DNA of 64,000 bases from Tragulus kanchil. Taxonomy: Eukaryota; Chordata; Mammalia; Artiodactyla; Tragulidae. Below the pieces are notes generated by a model, which made no database searches, was not told the origin of the DNA, and saw only the letters and a list, made by a program, of their open reading frames with translations. Made by a program: the position numbers and the translations under genes. The stretch lies in NCBI GenBank assembly GCA_022376925.1, contig JAIOJX010000004.1, forward strand, positions 129,047,123-129,111,122, written 5' to 3'. Positions within the stretch are counted from its first letter, which is position 1, and the number at the start of each line of letters is the position of its first letter. Shown here piece after piece: positions 1 through 11,552 of this stretch.

Positions 1-132
1 ACAACTACTGAGGCCTCATGCCCTAGAGCCCGTGCTCTGCAACAAAGAGGAGTCACTGCAACGAGAAGCCACACCACAACTAGAAAGTCCCCGTGCAGCA
101 ACAAAGACCCAGTGCAACCAGAAATTAATTAA
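1..132 (+). mobile_element. CHR-2 SINE, 3' part
   Basis: The stretch carries the CHR-2 body pattern (repeated 'acaactactg', 'gcccgtgctctgcaac', 'gtgcagcaacaaagaccca' motifs) and ends in a short A/T-rich tail. It is cut by the window start, so its tRNA-like head is missing. Its last 36 bases recur at 1201 as the start of the second copy of duplication D1. CHR-2 is a tRNA-derived SINE of Cetartiodactyla, which fits a ruminant source. Confidence 0.85.
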
Positions 133-381
133 TGAAATCAGTACATGAAGCATCTCTCCACCCTGTGAGCACCTGGGTGGCTCTACATGGAAACGCCCTC
201 AGGGTGACATTCAAATTGTTCAAAATACAAAATAACCCTGAGAAATGGTTTCGTAAAGGGAGGAATCAAATGCCACCTGCACGCCTCTCTAACGCCCCCT
301 CTGGCACCCTCCAGTCATATTGAACAAGCACATCACACCTCAGCCTCCCAGATTGTGCACAATGCTCTGTTGAATTAATTC

Positions 382-505
382 CAGATAAGGGGAGATGAGC
401 CAACTGAGACTCAAGATAGATTAAGAACTTGCCCAAGGTCATCTAGCTTATAAACAGGAGAGCCCCGCGGAATCCCCATCTGACTCTCAAAAACAATGTG
501 CTTTC
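382..505 (-). mobile_element. MIR-like fragment
   Basis: The order 'gatgagccaactgagactcaa', 'acttgcccaaggtcatctagc' and an exon-like tail is the reverse-strand MIR pattern (gatgaggaaactgag ... acttgcccaaggtcacacagc). It is strongly diverged. A second copy is at 1486-1609 through D1. The DNA on both sides (133-381 and 506-1075) shows nothing I can name. Confidence 0.6.
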
Positions 506-1075
506 AGCCTCATGACAAAGCCTCCTGACACGGTGTGATGATACTGGTCACTAGTCAAACCTCGGGGCCTCACCCAGTAACCAGGAGTGTCCACTACACA
601 CAGGACTGCCTGGACCCACCCAGCTTCGTGGCATCACTGTCCCATCATTTCCCATTCTTCTATGAATGTTAGCCTCAAAAACCTTGTGACGAAAAGTATC
701 ATTTCTAGGGCTGCATTTCCTCAAGATTTGCATGTACAGTTGAAGGGATTTCATTAGACAGCTGGAAGAACTTGCCCAAACATTAAGGATTGGGTAAGAC
801 CATTGGCTTAAATTTTCCAAACAAAACAACAATGAGACTCTGGAATGGAATTATGGAGGTATCTCCCTTTGGAATCTTCCACAATGTAGTCCACAGATCC
901 AGTAGCTAACTAAATCTGTTCACAAACAACAACAACAACAATGTCCTCTTCCCTAAGCTCCCATCACTCACCCTTGCAGCCGCACAAAACTCAGGTGCCT
1001 GGATTGAGGGAGATAAGGGGAGACTGGCTGTCATCACCTGTCAGAGGAAAATGAACCCCAGAGTCCACCCTGAAT

Positions 1076-1200
1076 CAGTGGTTCTCAAACTCTAATGGGC
1101 ATCAAAACCACTAGGAGGGCTTATTAAGATAGAGACCACGTCCCAGCCCCAGAGTTTCTGACTCTTAGGTTGGGGTGGGGTCCGAGGACCTGCATCACTG
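1076..1200 (+). mobile_element. MER5A, cut by duplication seam
   Basis: The start matches the MER5A pattern 'cagtggttctcaaact', followed by 'cagagtttctgact' and 'ggggtggggtccgagg'. The element stops at the D1 seam; the full version is the copy at 2181. MER5A is a non-autonomous hAT-Charlie DNA transposon of eutherians. Confidence 0.8.
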
Positions 1201-2180
1201 AGCAACAAAGACCCAGTGCAACCAGAAATTAATTAATGAAATCAGTACATGAAGCATCTCTCCACCCTGTGAGCACCTGGGTGGCTCTACATGGAAACGC
1301 CCTCAGGGTGACATTCAAATTGTTCAAAATACAAAATAACCCTGAGAAATGGTTTCGTAAAGGGAGGAATCAAATGCCACCTGCACGCCTCTCTAACGCC
1401 CCCTCTGGCACCCTCCAGTCATATTGAACAAGCACATCACACCTCAGCCTCCCAGATTGTGCACAATGCTCTGTTGAATTAATTCCAGATAAGGGGAGAT
1501 GAGCCAACTGAGACTCAAGATAGATTAAGAACTTGCCCAAGGTCATCTAGCTTATAAACAGGAGAGCCCCGCGGAATCCCCATCTGACTCTCAAAAACAA
1601 TGTGCTTTCAGCCTCATGACAAAGCCTCCTGACACGGTGTGATGATACTGGTCACTAGTCAAACCTCGGGGCCTCACCCAGTAACCAGGAGTGTCCACTA
1701 CACACAGGACTGCCTGGACCCACCCAGCTTCGTGGCATCACTGTCCCATCATTTCCCATTCTTCTATGAATGTTAGCCTCAAAAACCTTGTGACGAAAAG
1801 TATCATTTCTAGGGCTGCATTTCCTCAAGATTTGCATGTACAGTTGAAGGGATTTCATTAGACAGCTGGAAGAACTTGCCCAAACATTAAGGATTGGGTA
1901 AGACCATTGGCTTAAATTTTCCAAACAAAACAACAATGAGACTCTGGAATGGAATTATGGAGGTATCTCCCTTTGGAATCTTCCACAATGTAGTCCACAG
2001 ATCCAGTAGCTAACTAAATCTGTTCACAAACAACAACAACAACAATGTCCTCTTCCCTAAGCTCCCATCACTCACCCTTGCAGCCGCACAAAACTCAGGT
2101 GCCTGGATTGAGGGAGATAAGGGGGAGACTGGCTGTCATCACCTGTCAGAGGAAAATGAACCCCAGAGTCCACCCTGAAT

Positions 2181-2369
2181 CAGTGGTTCTCAAACTCTAA
2201 TGGGCATCAAAACCACTAGGAGGGCTTATTAAGATAGAGACCACCCGTCCCAGCCCCAGAGTTTCTGACTCATAGGTTGGGGTGGGGTCCGAGGACCTGC
2301 ATCACTGCCAAGAGCCCAAGAAGCTTCTGCTACTGCTAGTCTGGGGGACCACGTTCTAGGAATTGCTGA
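2181..2369 (+). mobile_element. MER5A, near full length
   Basis: The element starts 'cagtggttctcaaact' and ends in 'gggggaccacgttctagg', the expected MER5A terminal region. At about 189 bp it is near the family's usual length. Its last 29 bases recur from 3433 because duplication D2 starts inside it. Confidence 0.85.
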
Positions 2370-2986
2370 TCTGAATCTCATCAGCCTACATTTTATGCAC
2401 AGTTGGATTTAGAAGGAATCTAGGCTTTCCCCCAACCCGGAGACATGCCCCAGGATCTATAGGATGCCCAAGTGCTCCTTTCCCAGCTTTTCTTCGAACA
2501 ATTCTTTCAAAATCTTGCTGGGGCTCTGATCTTTCAAAGAGGTGCTAGCTCACCCCCTCATCACAGCTGAGATTACGTCTTTTGTTTTCTCTGTAAAGAC
2601 ACTAATCTTAAGTGCTCACAGAGGCTGTGAGCCACCTGTTCACCAAGTTGACACCGACTTGGCACCAAAGTTTGCTTAACCTCTGCTCAGCTGCTGTCTT
2701 CTGAGGATTTTCTTGTCCCGCCCTTGGCCAGGCTCATGTTTTTCCCGTTCAGTCCTGAGGAGTCTCTCACGTCCCAAGGGGAGGAATTCAGGTGTCTTTC
2801 CTGCAGGAGCTCCTCGTGGATTCCCTTCCTCGGCTGCACCTATCCACAGTGGACCAGGGGCAGGGATGCGCCAGTTGTCCCATGGGGCAGGATATTGCAT
2901 CACCACAGTGTTTGGAACTGTTGGCACATGGTGATAATAACATGCTGTTTGTTTCATTACTGTTTTTAAATTCGGGGGTGTGGTTT

Positions 2987-3053
2987 CCTGACCAGCAGCC
3001 TCAGCATCACTTGAGCACTTGCAAGTGGTGCGGATCCTCAGACCCCATTCAGA
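2987..3053 (-). mobile_element. Possible MER5-type fragment
   Basis: The string 'gaccagcagcctcagcatca' followed by 'cttgagcacttgcaag' resembles the reverse strand of MER5A (gaccagcagcatcagcatcacctgggaacttg). It is short and diverged. A second copy lies at 4078-4144. Confidence 0.45.
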
Positions 3054-3325
3054 CAACACACCCCCCTCCCACGCCTCCTCCCTTGTGGCCTGCACCCGAG
3101 GTAGACAGCTTCCACCCACCCCCACCACAGTCCAACCAGACCCATCCCAGTTGTTATTCTAGAAGCCTTTAAATTGAGCACCATTCCTAAAAGGGCCATT
3201 GTTACAGGGTCCCCTGGGAGCAAGAGTTATGGTTTAGACACTATTCCCATTTCTTGTCCCGTCCACCAGCACTACCTCCACCTACTCCGCTCTACTGCCC
3301 GGCTCAGAGCCCTGGAAGCCCTCTC

Positions 3326-3404
3326 GTGCTCAATTGCTCAGTCACGGCCGACTCTTTGCGACCCCACAGACTGTAGCCTGCCAGGCTTCTCTGTCCATGG
3401 AATT
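3326..3404 (-). mobile_element. Bov-tA fragment, cut by seam
   Basis: This is a reverse-strand Bov-tA end ('gactctttgcgaccccacag', 'ctgtagcctgccaggct'). It is interrupted by unmatched sequence at the D2 seam. Longer versions are at 4417 and 5491. Confidence 0.85.
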
Positions 3405-4416
3405 GTCCACCATGGTCGCCACGTAAGAGAATCTGGGGACCACGTTCTAGGAATTGCTGATCTGAATCTCATCAGCCTACATTTTATGCACAGTTGGATT
3501 TAGAAGGAATCTAGGCTTTCCCCCAACCCGGAGACATGCCCCAGGATCTATAGGATGCCCAAGTGCTCCTTTCCCAGCTTTTCTTCGAACAATTCTTTCA
3601 AAATCTTGCTGGGGCTCTGATCTTTCAAAGAGGTGCTAGCTCACCCCCTCATCACAGCTGAGATTACGTCTTTTGTTTTCTCTGTAAAGACACTAATCTT
3701 AAGTGCTCACAGAGGCTGTGAGCCACCTGTTCACCAAGTTGACACCGACTTGGCACCAAAGTTTGCTTAACCTCTGCTCAGCTGCTGTCTTCTGAGGATT
3801 TTCTTGTCCCGCCCTTGGCCAGGCTCATGTTTTTCCCGTTCAGTCCTGAGGAGTCTCTCACGTCCCAAGGGGAGGAATTCAGGTGTCTTTCCTGCAGGAG
3901 CTCCTCGTGGATTCCCTTCCTCGGCTGCACCTATCCACAGTGGACCAGGGGCAGGGATGCGCCAGTTGTCCCATGGGGCAGGATATTGCATCACCACAGT
4001 GTTTGGAACTGTTGGCACATGGTGATAATAACATGCTGTTTGTTTCATTACTGTTTTTAAATTCGGGGGTGTGGTTTCCTGACCAGCAGCCTCAGCATCA
4101 CTTGAGCACTTGCAAGTGGTGCGGATCCTCAGACCCCATTCAGACAACACACCCCCCTCCCACGCCTCCTCCCTTGTGGCCTGCACCCGAGGTAGACAGC
4201 TTCCACCCACCCCCACCACAGTCCAACCAGACCCATCCCAGTTGTTATTCTAGAAGCCTTTAAATTGAGCACCATTCCTAAAAGGGCCATTGTTACAGGG
4301 TCCCCTGGGAGCAAGAGTTATGGTTTAGACACTATTCCCATTTCTTGTCCCGTCCACCAGCACTACCTCCACCTACTCCGCTCTACTGCCCGGCTCAGAG
4401 CCCTGGAAGCCCTCTC

Positions 4417-4540
4417 GTGCTCAATTGCTCAGTCACGGCCGACTCTTTGCGACCCCACAGACTGTAGCCTGCCAGGCTTCTCTGTCCATGGAATTTTCCA
4501 GGCAAGAATACTGGAGTGGGTCGCCATTTCCTCCTTTAGG
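4417..4540 (-). mobile_element. Bov-tA SINE, truncated
   Basis: Reverse-strand Bov-tA: 'gactctttgcgaccccacag', 'aagaatactggagtgggtcg', 'ccatttcctcctttagg'. The tRNA-like head is absent, so it is about 124 bp. The following DNA (4541-5256) shows no element I recognise. Confidence 0.9.
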
Positions 4541-5490
4541 AAATCACTCTGACTCGTCTTCATTTCTTATTCCTTTCCTCCCCACCTACCATCACAGGCT
4601 GCCCAACCTCCTGCCTAAGTGGCTAAGGCAGGACCCCTCCCAGACCTTGTTGTACCTAAAACAGCAGGATTCCTAGGTAGTGTGGTGTCCATTTACAAAA
4701 GAACATTGTATTGTTAACGATGGTGATGAAGCAACTCAAAGCTCCCAGGGACAACATGGAAAAGGTGACCTCTGGTCAGGACCCCGCAGGCTATGCTGCG
4801 TATGTGAACTCTGAATGTCCATCTTATGGTACAAGCCTTCTTTTGTTGCACGGAGAAGTCAATTCTGACTCCATGTTGAAACTGTGTCTTTAACTTGCTT
4901 TCGGTTGCTTTCGTTATGATGATCATATGTAATGGCCTGCCTCAGAGAATCCTGGCCCTCTGCCTGATAGTTACAGTGCCTTTGTTCAGAATCCTGTCCA
5001 CCTGTAGAGAGCAGGAAGGAAGAAATGAACACATGCCCCTGCCTGAAGAGTCCTATTCTAGGCAATATTTGCAAGATTAAGGGCCTTTTTCACTGTTTCC
5101 TTACTTCCCCACCCCCATCTCCAATTCATAAAACAGCCTGGCATCCAGACCCCAACAGAATGCTTCCTTTGAGATGTTAGTCTGCCGTCTTCTAAATCAG
5201 CCAGGTTTCTGAATACAGTCGTATTCCTTGCCCCAGCACCTCGTCTCTCAGATTCATTGACTCACTGCAGACAGCTTCCACCCACCCCACCACAGTCCAA
5301 CCAGACCCATCCCAGTTGTTATTCTAGAAGCCTTTAAATTGAGCACCATTCCTAAAAGGGCCATTGTTACAGGGTCCCCTGGGAGCAAGAGTTATGGTTT
5401 AGACACTATTCCCATTTCTTGTCCCGTCCACCAGCACTACCTCCACCTACTCCGCTCTACTGCCCGGCTCAGAGCCCTGGAAGCCCTCTC

Positions 5491-5614
5491 GTGCTCAATT
5501 GCTCAGTCACGGCCGACTCTTTGCGACCCCACAGACTGTAGCCTGCCAGGCTTCTCTGTCCATGGAATTTTCCAGGCAAGAATACTGGAGTGGGTCGCCA
5601 TTTCCTCCTTTAGG
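5491..5614 (-). mobile_element. Bov-tA SINE, truncated (D3 copy)
   Basis: This is the D3 second copy of the element at 4417, identical by eye. It is followed by unique DNA with nothing recognisable to about 7150. Confidence 0.9.
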
Positions 5615-7150
5615 AAATCACTCTGACTCGTCTTCATTTCTTATTCCTTTCCTCCCCACCTACCATCACAGGCTGCCCAACCTCCTGCCTAAGTGGCTAA
5701 GGCAGGACCCCTCCCAGACCTTGTTGTACCTAAAACAGCAGGATTCCTAGGTAGTGTGGTGTCCATTTACAAAAGAACATTGTATTGTTAACGATGGTGA
5801 TGAAGCAACTCAAAGCTCCCAGGGACAACATGGAAAAGGTGACCTCTGGTCAGGACCCCGCAGGCTATGCTGCGTATGTGAACTCTGAATGTCCATCTTA
5901 TGGTACAAGCCTTCTTTTGTTGCACGGAGAAGTCAATTCTGACTCCATGTTGAAACTGTGTCTTTAACTTGCTTTCGGTTGCTTTCGTTATGATGATCAT
6001 ATGTAATGGCCTGCCTCAGAGAATCCTGGCCCTCTGCCTGATAGTTACAGTGCCTTTGTTCAGAATCCTGTCCACCTGTAGAGAGCAGGAAGGAAGAAAT
6101 GAACACATGCCCCTGCCTGAAGAGTCCTATTCTAGGCAATATTTGCAAGATTAAGGGCCTTTTTCACTGTTTCCTTACTTCCCCACCCCCATCTCCAATT
6201 CATAAAACAGCCTGGCATCCAGACCCCAACAGAATGCTTCCTTTGAGATGTTAGTCTGCCGTCTTCTAAATCAGCCAGGTTTCTGAATACAGTCGTATTC
6301 CTTGCCCCAGCACCTCGTCTCTCAGATTCATTGATCTCACGTGCAGCAAGCAGAGTGAGCTTGGACTCAGGAACACTTTTAACATCCAAACAAATGGCCT
6401 GAGCTCCCTTCCTTGCGAGTCGAGTGCCCTCCTCCAGATGTCTAAGTGGGGGCGTGGCGGGGGGACTCACGGTCTGGCCACCTCACACTTTCATTCTCCC
6501 TTAAAGGGACTTCTTGGTCCATGCTCACCACACAGCTTCCGCATTTACAGTTTCCTCTGTGCACCTGCGTTTGTTCTCCTCCCTGAGACACTACCCTCTC
6601 CTCCATTCATTCCTCAACTGAATGGGGACTCGTCGCTTGAATAATCATATATTTTGACTGAATTTGGGGGGAAAACATAAGAGAAAATAGCTTAAAAGTG
6701 AATATTGGTCATCGAGATCCTTAAAGTTGCTATTCTGCCCCACTACCCTCATCCTCTCTAGCTGGATCTTTTCTTGTTCATCTCCTCCCAGTTTTCCAGG
6801 CTCCAAATCTCTCTGTCTCCCTCCACTCACAAACCAAGAGAAAATGGAAAAGTTCTGTTGCTTTTTTATATAGACATGTTTAAGTCTGTACATTCCCTTT
6901 CTGGTAGCTTCGGGGCCTTTTTTTCTCATCTGCTTAATAAAGTTTCCTTTTCCTTAACAAAAAACCACCTTCTCCTGGCATGAAACCCACTAATCTCAGC
7001 ACATGGGGAAGCTACAACAGTCATTTCTGTTTTGAAATAGCAAACTTTCCTTCCCTGATATCTAGGCAATTTCCTCTTCTGCCTACAGGCTTCACTTTGA
7101 TTCCTAAACCATAAGAGGTTTCTCCTGTTGCCAATTCACTTTTCTCAGTT
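5615..7150. other. No element or gene recognised
   Basis: To 6334 this is the D3 second copy of intergenic DNA, and from 6335 it is unduplicated. It contains pyrimidine-rich patches (about 6490-6620 and 6720-6840) and short open frames without protein-like features. No promoter, exon or repeat could be supported. Confidence 0.5.
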
Positions 7151-7154
7151 ACAG

Positions 7155-7177
7155 ACACACACACACACACACACACA
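7155..7177. repeat. (AC)n microsatellite
   Basis: An uninterrupted run of about eleven AC units. It lies in unduplicated DNA and could be polymorphic. Confidence 0.95.
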
Positions 7178-7430
7178 TAACACTGTAAAACCATTTCATA
7201 TGCTATTGAAAAACAAAGCACATGAACCTATTACTCTTTCAACCATTTTCATTTCCAAATGCTCCATATTAGTCTCTGTCCACCCATACATATATTAAGG
7301 CATCCACATTTCTTCTGCTTTTTGATTTTACTGATACTGCAAACAACTTTCCATGTCTTCATTGCTATTGTTCTAAGAGTTATAGAACATTCCATCAACT
7401 TTTTTCCCCACAGGTTAACTGTTTGCTGTC

Positions 7431-8150
7431 GTTGTTTAGTTTCTAAGTCACGTCTGACTCTTTGCAATCCCATGGACTGTAGCCTGTGAGGCTCCTCTCT
7501 CCATGGGATTGCCTAGGAAAGAATACTAGAGTGGGTTGCTATGTCCTCCTCCAGGGAGATCTTCCCAACCCAGGGATTGAACCTGTGTCTCCTGTGTCAA
7601 CTAAAAAGATGAACAACTTGAGAGTTGTGGGTTAAGTTTTACTTGGGAAATAATTAGGACTGCAGCCCAGGAGACAGCACCCCAGATAGCTCTGAGAAAC
7701 TGCTCCGAAGAGGCAAGGGAGGAAAGCCAATATAAGGGTTTCGGGGTGGGGAAGTTCAAGTAAAAGGTTTCCAAAGGGGTTTTTTGTTTTACAAATGGTT
7801 TGGGGCTGTCAGGAGGAAGTTTAAGGGTTTTGTTTTGTTTTACAACTAGTTTGGGTCTGTCTAGCATTTTTCTGGGTGTGAGGAGATGCAAGGATTGAGA
7901 TGATAAAATTTATTCCTAGAAGTCATTTACCTATCTAAAGACCTGTTCCACTGGATTCCTTGGGAGCACAGAGTGCCTTGCCCCACCCTGATTTCTTTCA
8001 GAGGATGTCGAAGGTCAAGCAGCTTCCAACGCAGTGTGCAATCTTCTCAGAGGCAGATGGCAAATGCCGTTCGTTGAACTGTCCACTCATTGTAGTTGAC
8101 ACCTGTATTACAGGCAGATTCTTTACTGACTGAGCCACCAAGGAAGCCCT
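7431..8150 (-). mobile_element. Bov-A SINE split by a solo LTR
   Basis: A reverse-strand Bov-A sequence runs 7431-7594 ('gactctttgcaatcccatgg' to 'gattgaacctgtgtctcctg') and resumes at 8102-8150 ('attacaggcagattcttta' to 'ccaccaaggaagccct'). Removing the 507-bp LTR and one CCTG restores a continuous SINE in register, so the LTR inserted after the SINE. Confidence 0.9.
7595..8101 (-). mobile_element. Solo LTR of an endogenous retrovirus (class I-like)
   Basis: The 507-bp element begins TGTCAAC and ends GTTGACA, a perfect 7-bp terminal inverted repeat with the canonical TG...CA ends. It is flanked by CCTG on both sides (7591-7594 and 8102-8105), a 4-bp target duplication typical of gammaretrovirus-like (class I) integrases. 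Read on the minus strand it has a TATA-like box (around 7735), then a GCCTCTTCGGAG-type R region, and near its end a decayed polyadenylation signal (AGTAAA in place of AATAAA). No internal viral genes are present. A solo LTR normally arises by recombination between the two LTRs of a provirus. The class assignment rests on TSD length and architecture only. Confidence 0.85.
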
Positions 8151-8343
8151 ACTATTTGCTTGCCTTTATCTAAACTGGTTTTACCTTTTTTAAATTCCAT
8201 CGTCCCTTTCTATTATTTAGGTAAGTATATATTCTTTTATTCTTGTAGAGATTATGGGGAAAGGGCTTTTATTTTAAAATCTCCTGACACTTAAATAAGT
8301 ACAGTTGTTCACACTTGTACTTGGTTTTTGCTAGACACTCTTT

Positions 8344-8541
8344 GGGCTTCCCTGGTGACTCAGACAGTAAAGAATCCACCTGCAATGAAGAGACCTGGGT
8401 TCAATCCCTCGGTTGGGAAAATCCCCCGGAGGAGGGCATAGTAACCCACTCCAGTATTCTTGCCTGAGAATCCCATGGGCTACAGTCAATAGGGAGGCAA
8501 AGAGTCAGGCACAGCTGAAGCGACTGAACACCCACGCACAC
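8344..8541 (+). mobile_element. Bov-tA SINE
   Basis: It has the Bov-tA head 'gggcttccctggtgactcag', B-box region 'gggttcaatccc' and body 'ccagtattcttgcctgagaa'. It is flanked by a target-site duplication 'agacactcttt' (8333-8343) against 'agatactcttt' (8542-8552), one mismatch. Confidence 0.9.
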
Positions 8542-8552
8542 AGATACTCTTT

Positions 8553-9360
8553 AGTCAACCTAAAATGAATTGTTTCCTCAAGTCCTATACGGCACTGTGG
8601 ATCATCGATTCAGGTCCTCCGGAGCACAACAGCAGAATGCCTGACTCACAGGCAGTGCCAATTTCTGGCATTAAATATTAAGCAGTTTCTGTTGTCCTCA
8701 AAGTACAAACAAGCGAGGGAATCACCTGATACCCACATTCAGATGGCCATCAGTGTAAGACACAACCCGAGCACAGACTGATGGCAGAGATGGCCTCAAA
8801 CCCAGCCTAGCCTGCCTTGTGCTGGGGTTCCGAACCCTGCACAGACTTTCTGGGGAATAGAATCATCCTACCGCCATCTGATCCAAAATGCTGTGTATCC
8901 TCAGAGAGGTGACTTACCTTCAAACAAGATATAGAAATCCTTCAATTATTCATTAGAACAGAGGCCATCCAAATATCCTTTTTGTTCTTGGCTTTGGACA
9001 ATCGTTTTACATTTACATTTGATATGTTCTCAAACCTTTCAGAATAAAATGAAACCATGTTGCAAAGGGCTGGAGTGAAAATAAACTTGAAAATAGTCTA
9101 AAACCTTCCTCCTGGCTCCATCCTGTAACTAATCTACCCAGCCTTTGGGGTGGGGTGCCAGTTGTTTAAGACCCCAGGTTATCTATGTAGGCACTTCTAT
9201 GAAGTCGTCTATGAATTCCTGAAAATTATCTCCCTGGAACCTCGCTCCTGTGACCACGAAGGAAAATAACGAGAATGGAAAACATCTTTGGCCGGGGGAG
9301 TAAGCCGTTTCTGTTTGTTAAGAGTGTGATTTTGAATCTATCAGCAAAGCTTTGCTGTCT
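8553..9360. other. No element or gene recognised
   Basis: Unduplicated intergenic DNA between a Bov-tA and duplication D4. I could not support any coding region, repeat family or regulatory site here. Confidence 0.5.
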
Positions 9361-11552
9361 GGTCTGGAATCGGAAAGGTCAGTATGAGGTTAAACCCAAG
9401 TGAATGGGCCATCCTGAAATAAACACAGCACAACCCAGAGCTAAGTGCAATGTTATTCTTTCACCTTCTTCCTGGGATTTTAGAGGGTGTGCAAATGGAG
9501 TACAAAAAAGGACAAAATAATGTAACCATATGAAATAATGCCAGGAGAGAAATCTGTCTACTTGAGGATTCAAAGAAGAAATAAAACCGTGGATGTACCT
9601 ACCTCTGCTCCCTTACAAACCCTCTTTTGCTTAAAAAAAAAAAAAAAAAAATTAATAGTTTCTCTTATCTTTCTTTCTTTCCACAAGATTTTTCTCATTT
9701 CCAAAACCCTTTCATTCTCCCTCTCACTCCTGTATACTCAGAGAGAAAGAACCATATGATTTTAGAACCAAGTGGAGGAGCTGGACAATCAGCAAAACCA
9801 GTGCTTTTCAAATGTTTTGACTTAATTTGTACTGACCAAAACATACGTGTAAGCTGTATCACCTATGGCTGCAACAGTGCCGTGTAACAAACACCCCCAA
9901 GATGCAATGCTTCCAACAACATTCGTTCTCTCCTAACAGATCTGATGAGAATGGACTGGAGAAGTCCTGCTTCAGGCAATGGGTTGGGTCTCCATCTGCT
10001 CCACGCATTTTTCCCTTTTCTTGGACAAGCGACTATCTGTGGGCATCTTCTCATAGTAAACAGAAGAGCACAAGAGACAAGCCAAACCAAGCAATGCACA
10101 TTTCAAGCCTCGGCTAGCAACACAGCTTCTCACATTCCATAAGTGATTCAGAAGTAAGTCACATGGCCAAGCCCCAAACCAGGGGCTTTCCGTCTGCTCC
10201 AAGGGGAGAGAAGGGGAGTGATTTATTTGCTGACCAGTAATCCAAATACGTAAAACAGACATATTTACATATTTTACAAAGTGGCTCTTTGCTAGCTGAG
10301 TTGAGATGAGGGAAACCTGGACCCCATGCCCTTCCCCTTGCCAAATTCCCAATGAGTCCTCTGGTAACACCCACGGCCTCACCGAACATAGCAAGAAATG
10401 TGAGACAATCTACTCCTTTTATAGATGAGAAAGCTGAGGTACAGACGATCACAATAGGTCTGGAATCGGAAAGGTCAGTATGAGGTTAAACCCAAGTGAA
10501 TGGGCCATCCTGAAATAAACACAGCACAACCCAGAGCTAAGTGCAATGTTATTCTTTCACCTTCTTCCTGGGATTTTAGAGGGTGTGCAAATGGAGTACA
10601 AAAAAGGACAAAATAATGTAACCATATGAAATAATGCCAGGAGAGAAATCTGTCTACTTGAGGATTCAAAGAAGAAATAAAACCGTGGATGTACCTACCT
10701 CTGCTCCCTTACAAACCCTCTTTTGCTTCAAAAAAAAAAAAAAAAAATTAATAGTTTCTCTTATCTTTCTTTCTTTCCACAAGATTTTTCTCATTTCCAA
10801 AACCCTTTCATTCTCCCTCTCACTCCTGTATACTCAGAGAGAAAGAACCATATGATTTTAGAACCAAGTGGAGGAGCTGGACAATCAGCAAAACCAGTGC
10901 TTTTCAAATGTTTTGACTTAATTTGTACTGACCAAAACATACGTGTAAGCTGTATCACCTATGGCTGCAACAGTGCCGTGTAACAAACACCCCCAAGATG
11001 CAATGCTTCCAACAACATTCGTTCTCTCCTAACAGATCTGATGAGAATGGACTGGAGAAGTCCTGCTTCAGGCAATGGGTTGGGTCTCCATCTGCTCCAC
11101 GCATTTTTCCCTTTTCTTGGACAAGCGACTATCTGTGGGCATCTTCTCATAGTAAACAGAAGAGCACAAGAGACAAGCCAAACCAAGCAATGCACATTTC
11201 AAGCCTCGGCTAGCAACACAGCTTCTCACATTCCATAAGTGATTCAGAAGTAAGTCACATGGCCAAGCCCCAAACCAGGGGCTTTCCGTCTGCTCCAAGG
11301 GGAGAGAAGGGGAGTGATTTATTTGCTGACCAGTAATCCAAATACGTAAAACAGACATATTTACATATTTTACAAAGTGGCTCTTTGCTAGCTGAGTTGA
11401 GATGAGGGAAACCTGGACCCCATGCCCTTCCCCTTGCCAAATTCCCAATGAGTCCTCTGGTAACACCCACGGCCTCACCGAACATAGCAAGAAATGTGAG
11501 ACAATCTACTCCTTTTATAGATGAGAAAGCTGAGGTACAGACGATCACAATA
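9361..11552. repeat. Tandem duplication D4 (period 1096)
   Basis: Copy A 9361-10456 and copy B 10457-11552 are essentially identical end to end. The visible differences are at the poly-A run: 'gcttaaa...' at 9630 against 'gcttcaaa...' at 10726, with different A counts. This is one of the cleanest junctions, with no filler at the seam. Confidence 0.95.
9845..10190. mobile_element. Old mammalian interspersed repeat, family not determined
   Basis: The order 'ctgcaacagtgccgtgtaac', 'tttcaagcctcggctagcaa' and 'agtcacatggccaagcccc' is familiar from a diverged mammalian repeat that recurs genome-wide. I cannot assign the family safely. A second copy is at 10941-11286 through D4. Confidence 0.45.

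Larger units (their letters stand above)
97..2308. repeat. Tandem duplication D1 (period 1104)
   Basis: Copy A 97-1200 and copy B 1201-2308 match almost base for base. The few differences sit near the end of copy A: one G in a G-run, 'cacgtccc' against 'cacccgtccc', and 'ctcttagg' against 'ctcatagg'. Copy B continues smoothly through a MER5A element that copy A breaks in the middle, so B has the natural right flank. Inferred to be an untrimmed assembly overlap. Confidence 0.95.
2341..4500. repeat. Tandem duplication D2 (period 1091)
   Basis: Copy A is 2341-3432 and copy B starts at 3433. The copies match up to about 3404. Copy A then has 28 bases (3405-3432) that do not match, while copy B continues with a normal Bov-tA sequence. 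The unmatched stretch at the seam suggests the low-quality end of a piece. Copy B overlaps duplication D3, so 3104-3404 exists three times in the window. Confidence 0.95.
4195..6334. repeat. Tandem duplication D3 (period 1074)
   Basis: Copy A 4195-5269 and copy B 5270 to about 6334 are nearly identical, differing by one C in a C-run near the start. Copy A ends 'attcattgactcactgca'; copy B reads 'attcattgatctcacgtgca' and goes on into unique DNA. Copy A therefore shows indel noise in its final dozen bases. Inferred assembly overlap. Confidence 0.95.

Noticed and set aside
97..2308. CRISPR-like or satellite interpretation of the repeated blocks
   Set aside because: Units are about 1.1 kb, present twice only, and differ in sequence from block to block. 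There are no short repeats with spacers and no shared satellite monomer.
7595..8101. Possible provirus around the LTR
   Set aside because: No second LTR, primer-binding site or internal genes; the SINE resumes directly after it.
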